Assembly (NCBI GenBank): GCA_030705665.1
Contig: JAUZQA010000126.1
Location: 1 to 9,212, forward strand
Length of the DNA: 9,212 nt
Reading direction: 5' to 3'
Origin: Bacillota bacterium
Lineage (GTDB): Bacteria > Bacillota > Bacilli > Bacillales_B > DSM-18226
Every line of letters begins with the position of its first letter. Position 1 is the first letter of the stretch. The notes below the pieces were generated by a model. The model saw only the letters and a program-made list of their open reading frames with translations, did no database searches and was not told the DNA's origin. Below, one piece after another: positions 5,823-9,212 of this stretch. The position numbers and the translations under genes were made by a program.

Positions 5823-7550
5823 ATGCAGTTCCTAAGCAAATACGTAAAAAAGTATTGGAAGCTATTTAGTACAGCTGTTTTATTTTTAGCATGTGAAGCC
5901 CTTTGTGACTTACTGCAGCCAACGATTATGTCAAAAATTATCGACGTTGGCGTTGCTGGCCGAAACTTATCCTATGTATTAAAAATGGGGGGTGTGATGC
6001 TATTAATTACAGCCTTTGGGGCAGTGGCTGCCTCACTTCGGAGCATACTGGCAAGCATCGTATCGCAAAATTTTGGCTCCGATCTAAGATCTGATTTATT
6101 CCGTAAAATTCAATCACTTTCATTTAAAAACATCGATAAATTCGACCGCGCTTCACTTGTAACAAGACTCACCAATGATGTCACCCAAGTACAGGTTTTT
6201 GTCAATGGCTTGATGCGGATGTTTGTAAAAGCACCACTTGTTGGCATCGGTGCCTTGGTGATGGCGGTCCGTTTAAATCCCCCTCTTTCCGTCGTTCTCG
6301 TTGTGGTTGTTCCTGTTGTTGCCATCCTCATTATGGCGAATATAAGATTAGGTTTTCCTCTTTTTCTTAAAGTCCAAAAGGCACTTGACCGTGTAAACGG
6401 TGTGATGAGGGAGTATTTATCAGGTGTCAGGGTCGTAAAAGCCTTCAACCGCTTCGATTTTGAGGTGAAGAAATTCAGTTCCGCCAATGAAGAGCTTCAG
6501 AATAAATCGATAAGGGCGAATCGGAATATGTCTATTTTCAGCCCAGCTATCATGCTGACAGTCAATTTGGGGATTGTCGGTGTACTTTGGCTTGGCGGCA
6601 TTGGCGTAAACAATGGCAGCATGCATGTCGGCCATATTGTTGCTTTTATCAATTATATGACCCAAATTCTTTTTTCGCTGATGATGGTCTCCATGGTATT
6701 TAATATTTTTGTCAGAGCCAAAGCTTCTACAGGCCGTATTGCTGAGGTTTTTGCCATCGAAGAAAACATCACATGGAACGATGATACAACGGAAGAAACA
6801 AGGGAAAAAGGAAGTATCAACTTTGAAGACGTAACCTTTTCCTACGAAGGAACATCAGGTGAGCCTGTTTTGAAGAAGATTAACCTGACAATCCTCCCTG
6901 GTGAAACGGTCGGAATCATCGGCTCTACCGGATCAGGAAAAAGTACATTGGTGAATCTGATCCCCCGCTTTTATGATGTTACTTCAGGTGTCATCAAGGT
7001 GGATGGCGTGAATATTCAACAGATAAGCCCCAAGAAGCTGAGAGAAAAAATCGCGATTGTACCGCAAAAAAATATATTGTTTACCGGCAGCGTTGCTGAG
7101 AACGTCCGCTGGGGAAATGACAAAGCAGAGATAGAGGAAATTGCTAAGGCTGCTCGAATGGCAGAGGCTGATGATTTCATCATAGCCGCCCCTGAAGGCT
7201 ATGATACTAGGATTGGCCAAGGCGGCGTCAATTTTTCCGGCGGGCAAAAACAAAGGATTTCGATTGCGCGGGCAGTGGTCCGAAATCCTGAAATTTTAAT
7301 CCTTGACGATAGTACGAGTGCGGTCGACGTTGCAACCGAAGCAAGAATCAAAGAATCATTGAAAAAATACGCCAAGGGCCTCACCTGCCTCTTAATTGCC
7401 CAGCGTATTACCTCCATTATGGACACCGATAAAATTGTGGTCTTAGATCATGGTAAAATCGCGGGTTTAGGACGGCATGAGGAATTGTTAAAAGACTGTC
7501 AGGTTTACCAGGAAATTTATCAGTCACAAATGGGCAAGGAGGTGCGCTAG
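5823..7550 (+). CDS. ABC exporter half-transporter, degenerate-site subunit (YfiB/EfrA-like)
   Basis: A 575-residue membrane-spanning ABC half-transporter: an N-terminal exporter domain with six helices (about 15-300), then a nucleotide-binding domain from about 331. Motifs: Walker A GSTGSGKST (367-375), Q-loop Q415, signature FSGGQ (471-475), Walker B ILILDD (491-496). The catalytic Glu is replaced by D496, and the H-loop His by Q527 (LIAQRIT). In heterodimeric exporters such as BmrCD, LmrCD and TM287/288 one subunit carries exactly this kind of degenerate ATP site, while its intact signature serves the partner. ATG 5823 has a good ribosome binding site; an in-frame TTG at 5763 would add 20 polar residues but lies inside a hairpin almost at the mRNA 5' end, so it is less likely. 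The partner gene begins 1 base after the stop. Likely a drug or peptide exporter; substrate unknown. Confidence 0.9.
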   Translation: MQFLSKYVKKYWKLFSTAVLFLACEALCDLLQPTIMSKIIDVGVAGRNLSYVLKMGGVMLLITAFGAVAASLRSILASIVSQNFGSDLRSDLFRKIQSLSFKNIDKFDRASLVTRLTNDVTQVQVFVNGLMRMFVKAPLVGIGALVMAVRLNPPLSVVLVVVVPVVAILIMANIRLGFPLFLKVQKALDRVNGVMREYLSGVRVVKAFNRFDFEVKKFSSANEELQNKSIRANRNMSIFSPAIMLTVNLGIVGVLWLGGIGVNNGSMHVGHIVAFINYMTQILFSLMMVSMVFNIFVRAKASTGRIAEVFAIEENITWNDDTTEETREKGSINFEDVTFSYEGTSGEPVLKKINLTILPGETVGIIGSTGSGKSTLVNLIPRFYDVTSGVIKVDGVNIQQISPKKLREKIAIVPQKNILFTGSVAENVRWGNDKAEIEEIAKAARMAEADDFIIAAPEGYDTRIGQGGVNFSGGQKQRISIARAVVRNPEILILDDSTSAVDVATEARIKESLKKYAKGLTCLLIAQRITSIMDTDKIVVLDHGKIAGLGRHEELLKDCQVYQEIYQSQMGKEVR

Positions 7551-7551
7551 A

Positions 7552-9212
7552 ATGGCAGGTCAATCACAGCAGGAAAATAAAAGTGCTGCACCGTTTATTC
7601 CCGGCCCTGGCCCTGGGCGGCCTGGCGGGGGTGGCGGCCGTTTTCGCGGCCCAGTCGTAAAACCCAAAAATTTAAAAGGGACGCTCAAGCGGCTGTGGGT
7701 TTATTTTGGCAAAGAAAGAAAAATGTTATCGATCATTTTAGCGTTTATTGTCCTTGATGCTGCGCTGACACTAGTTGCACCGTATTTGATTGGTAAAGCA
7801 GTGGATGCGATGCATCTTCACAAGAGGAGTGTCGATTTTTCCATTCTTGAAATCATTATATTGATCCTTTTAGGTGTCTACTTGTTTGACGCGTTGTTGA
7901 CCTTTTTACAGGGCTGGCTGATGGCTGGCGTCTCCCAGCGGATTGTCAAAACGTTACGAAGCCATCTTTTTCAAAAACTACAGAACTTACCGGTCGCCTT
8001 CTTTGATACAAGGACACACGGAGAATTGATGAGCAGGCTATCAAACGATATTGATAACGTCAGCAGTACGGTCTCACAATCAACCACCCAGCTGATGTCA
8101 GGTGTGATTACGCTAGTAGGTTCATTCATCATGATGCTGGTACTAAGCCCAATTCTCACCGTTGCCAGTTTAATTACGGTTCCGCTCGTGTTTTTGTTGA
8201 CGAAAACGATTGCCCGAAAAACAGGTGTCTTGTTTAAAAACCAGCAGGTACAGCTTGGAAAATTGAACGGCCATATTGAGGAAACCATTTCAGGATTACA
8301 GGTTGTCAAAGCATTTAATCATGAGGAAAAGGCAATTGAAGAATTTGAAACGGTGAATAAGGAACTGCGTGAGGTCGGCCTTAAGGCGCAAATCTGGTCG
8401 GGGTTCCTGATGCCAATTATGAACGTTATTAATAATCTTGGCTTTGCAGTCGTAGCAGTGGTCGGCGGTATTCTTGCTGTTAAAAGCATCATTACGATTG
8501 GAATCATTGCTAGTTTTCTTACTTATTCCCGTCAATTTGGCAGGCCATTAAATGACATGGCCAATATTTTTAACATCTTGCAGTCCGGCGTGGCTGGGGC
8601 CGAGCGTGTGTTTGAAATTATCGATGAACAAGAAGAACCTGTTGATGTTTCAGGTGCAGTGCGGTTAGAAAGTCCAAAGGGGCATGTTGTTTTTGAAAAC
8701 GTCAGCTTTGGCTACCGTGCCGATGTACCGATTTTAAAAAATGTCAGCTTTGATGCAAGTCCTGGCTCGAGTACGGCATTAGTAGGGCCGACAGGGGCTG
8801 GAAAAACAACGATTGTGAACTTGTTGACGAGGTTTTATGACGTAACGGAGGGACGGGTGCTGATTGACGGCCGTGACATCCGTGAATATACAAGGGATAG
8901 CTTAAGGAGAAGCTTTGGCTTTGTACTCCAGGATACGTATTTGTTTTCGGGAACAATTAAGGAAAATATTAAATACGGTAAACCTGAAGCAACGGATGAT
9001 GAAGTAGTGGCCGCTTCAAGGATGGCGAATGCTGATGTGTTTATCAACAGGCTTCCCAATGGCTACGATACGATGCTGTCAGAAAATGGTGGTAATCTAA
9101 GCCAAGGTCAGCGCCAGCTTTTGGCGATTGCTCGGGTGATTCTTGCTAAGCCTGCATTGCTCATATTGGATGAAGCAACAAGCAGTATTGATACAAGGAC
9201 AGAGCTTCATAT
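7552..9212 (+). CDS. ABC exporter half-transporter, catalytic subunit (YfiC/EfrB-like), partial at 3' end
   Basis: Reading frame open to the window edge: 553 residues visible, perhaps 50-60 missing, judged by about 600 for the family. ATG 7552 follows a full AAGGAGGTG (7536-7544) inside the end of the previous gene, one base after its stop, so the two are translationally close. The N-terminus is a disordered Gly/Pro/Arg-rich tail (16-34), then exporter helices (about 58-330) with the ICL motif FFDTRTHGELMSRLSNDI (150-167). The nucleotide-binding domain starts near 378: Walker A GPTGAGKTT (412-420), Q460, signature LSQGQ (516-520), Walker B LLILDE (536-541) with catalytic E541, D-loop SSID. 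The H-loop lies beyond the edge. The canonical Walker B here pairs with the partner's canonical signature, making the one active ATP site; the altered LSQGQ faces the degenerate site. Probable multidrug-type heterodimeric exporter. Confidence 0.9.
   Translation, partial: MAGQSQQENKSAAPFIPGPGPGRPGGGGGRFRGPVVKPKNLKGTLKRLWVYFGKERKMLSIILAFIVLDAALTLVAPYLIGKAVDAMHLHKRSVDFSILEIIILILLGVYLFDALLTFLQGWLMAGVSQRIVKTLRSHLFQKLQNLPVAFFDTRTHGELMSRLSNDIDNVSSTVSQSTTQLMSGVITLVGSFIMMLVLSPILTVASLITVPLVFLLTKTIARKTGVLFKNQQVQLGKLNGHIEETISGLQVVKAFNHEEKAIEEFETVNKELREVGLKAQIWSGFLMPIMNVINNLGFAVVAVVGGILAVKSIITIGIIASFLTYSRQFGRPLNDMANIFNILQSGVAGAERVFEIIDEQEEPVDVSGAVRLESPKGHVVFENVSFGYRADVPILKNVSFDASPGSSTALVGPTGAGKTTIVNLLTRFYDVTEGRVLIDGRDIREYTRDSLRRSFGFVLQDTYLFSGTIKENIKYGKPEATDDEVVAASRMANADVFINRLPNGYDTMLSENGGNLSQGQRQLLAIARVILAKPALLILDEATSSIDTRTELH

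Noticed and set aside
6110..6665. Minus-strand open frames inside the first half-transporter
   Set aside because: Shadows of a well-supported ABC gene; no ribosome binding site and no recognisable domain.
7971..9059. Several minus-strand frames within the second half-transporter
   Set aside because: Antisense to a continuous, motif-complete ABC reading frame; low-complexity Ser/Thr-rich translations.

Overview
The window reads as chromosomal DNA of a Bacillus-like Firmicute (Bacillaceae). It is AT-rich, with strong AAGGAGG-type ribosome binding sites, TTG and GTG starts beside ATG, hairpin-plus-T-run terminators, and proteins that look like Bacillus homologues: PepT, a TetR regulator, a DoxX protein and a YfiB/YfiC-type ABC pair. 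The genus is inference. No rRNA, tRNA, CRISPR array, insertion sequence or phage gene was seen.

Layout: (1) 1-1320, minus strand: pepT (tripeptidase) with its terminator near the left edge. (2) 1321-4645, plus strand: a four-gene operon, tetR - ABC ATPase - permease - permease. It has a clear sigma-A promoter that carries two near-identical inverted-repeat operators, one over the -35 and one over the predicted transcription start, so the regulator very probably represses its own exporter operon. The two permeases are tandem paralogues of the same length. (3) 4646-4760: a dense chain of inverted repeats between convergent genes. It looks like a structured intergenic element, possibly a dispersed repeat, and its edge abuts the doxX stop codon. 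(4) 4759-5157, minus strand: a small DoxX-family membrane protein. (5) 5305-5652, plus strand: an ASCH-domain protein whose K-x-x-T...E residues match the catalytic set of bacterial N4-acetylcytidine amidohydrolase, with its own terminator. (6) 5720-9212, plus strand: a promoter, a perfect 9-bp stem at the predicted 5' end of the mRNA, then two overlapping-type ABC exporter half-transporters. The second runs off the right edge. Their nucleotide-binding domains are asymmetric, one degenerate and one canonical, as expected for a heterodimeric multidrug-type exporter.

Working together: the two ABC systems are independent. The TetR-controlled ABC-2 system is probably an inducible efflux or self-protection pump with unknown ligand. 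The half-transporter pair would form one heterodimeric exporter (YfiBC/EfrAB-like). Nothing here is clearly a new defence or biosynthetic system. The least explained parts are the non-coding ones: the hairpin chain at 4654-4752, the stem at 5762-5787, and the palindrome in the pepT promoter.
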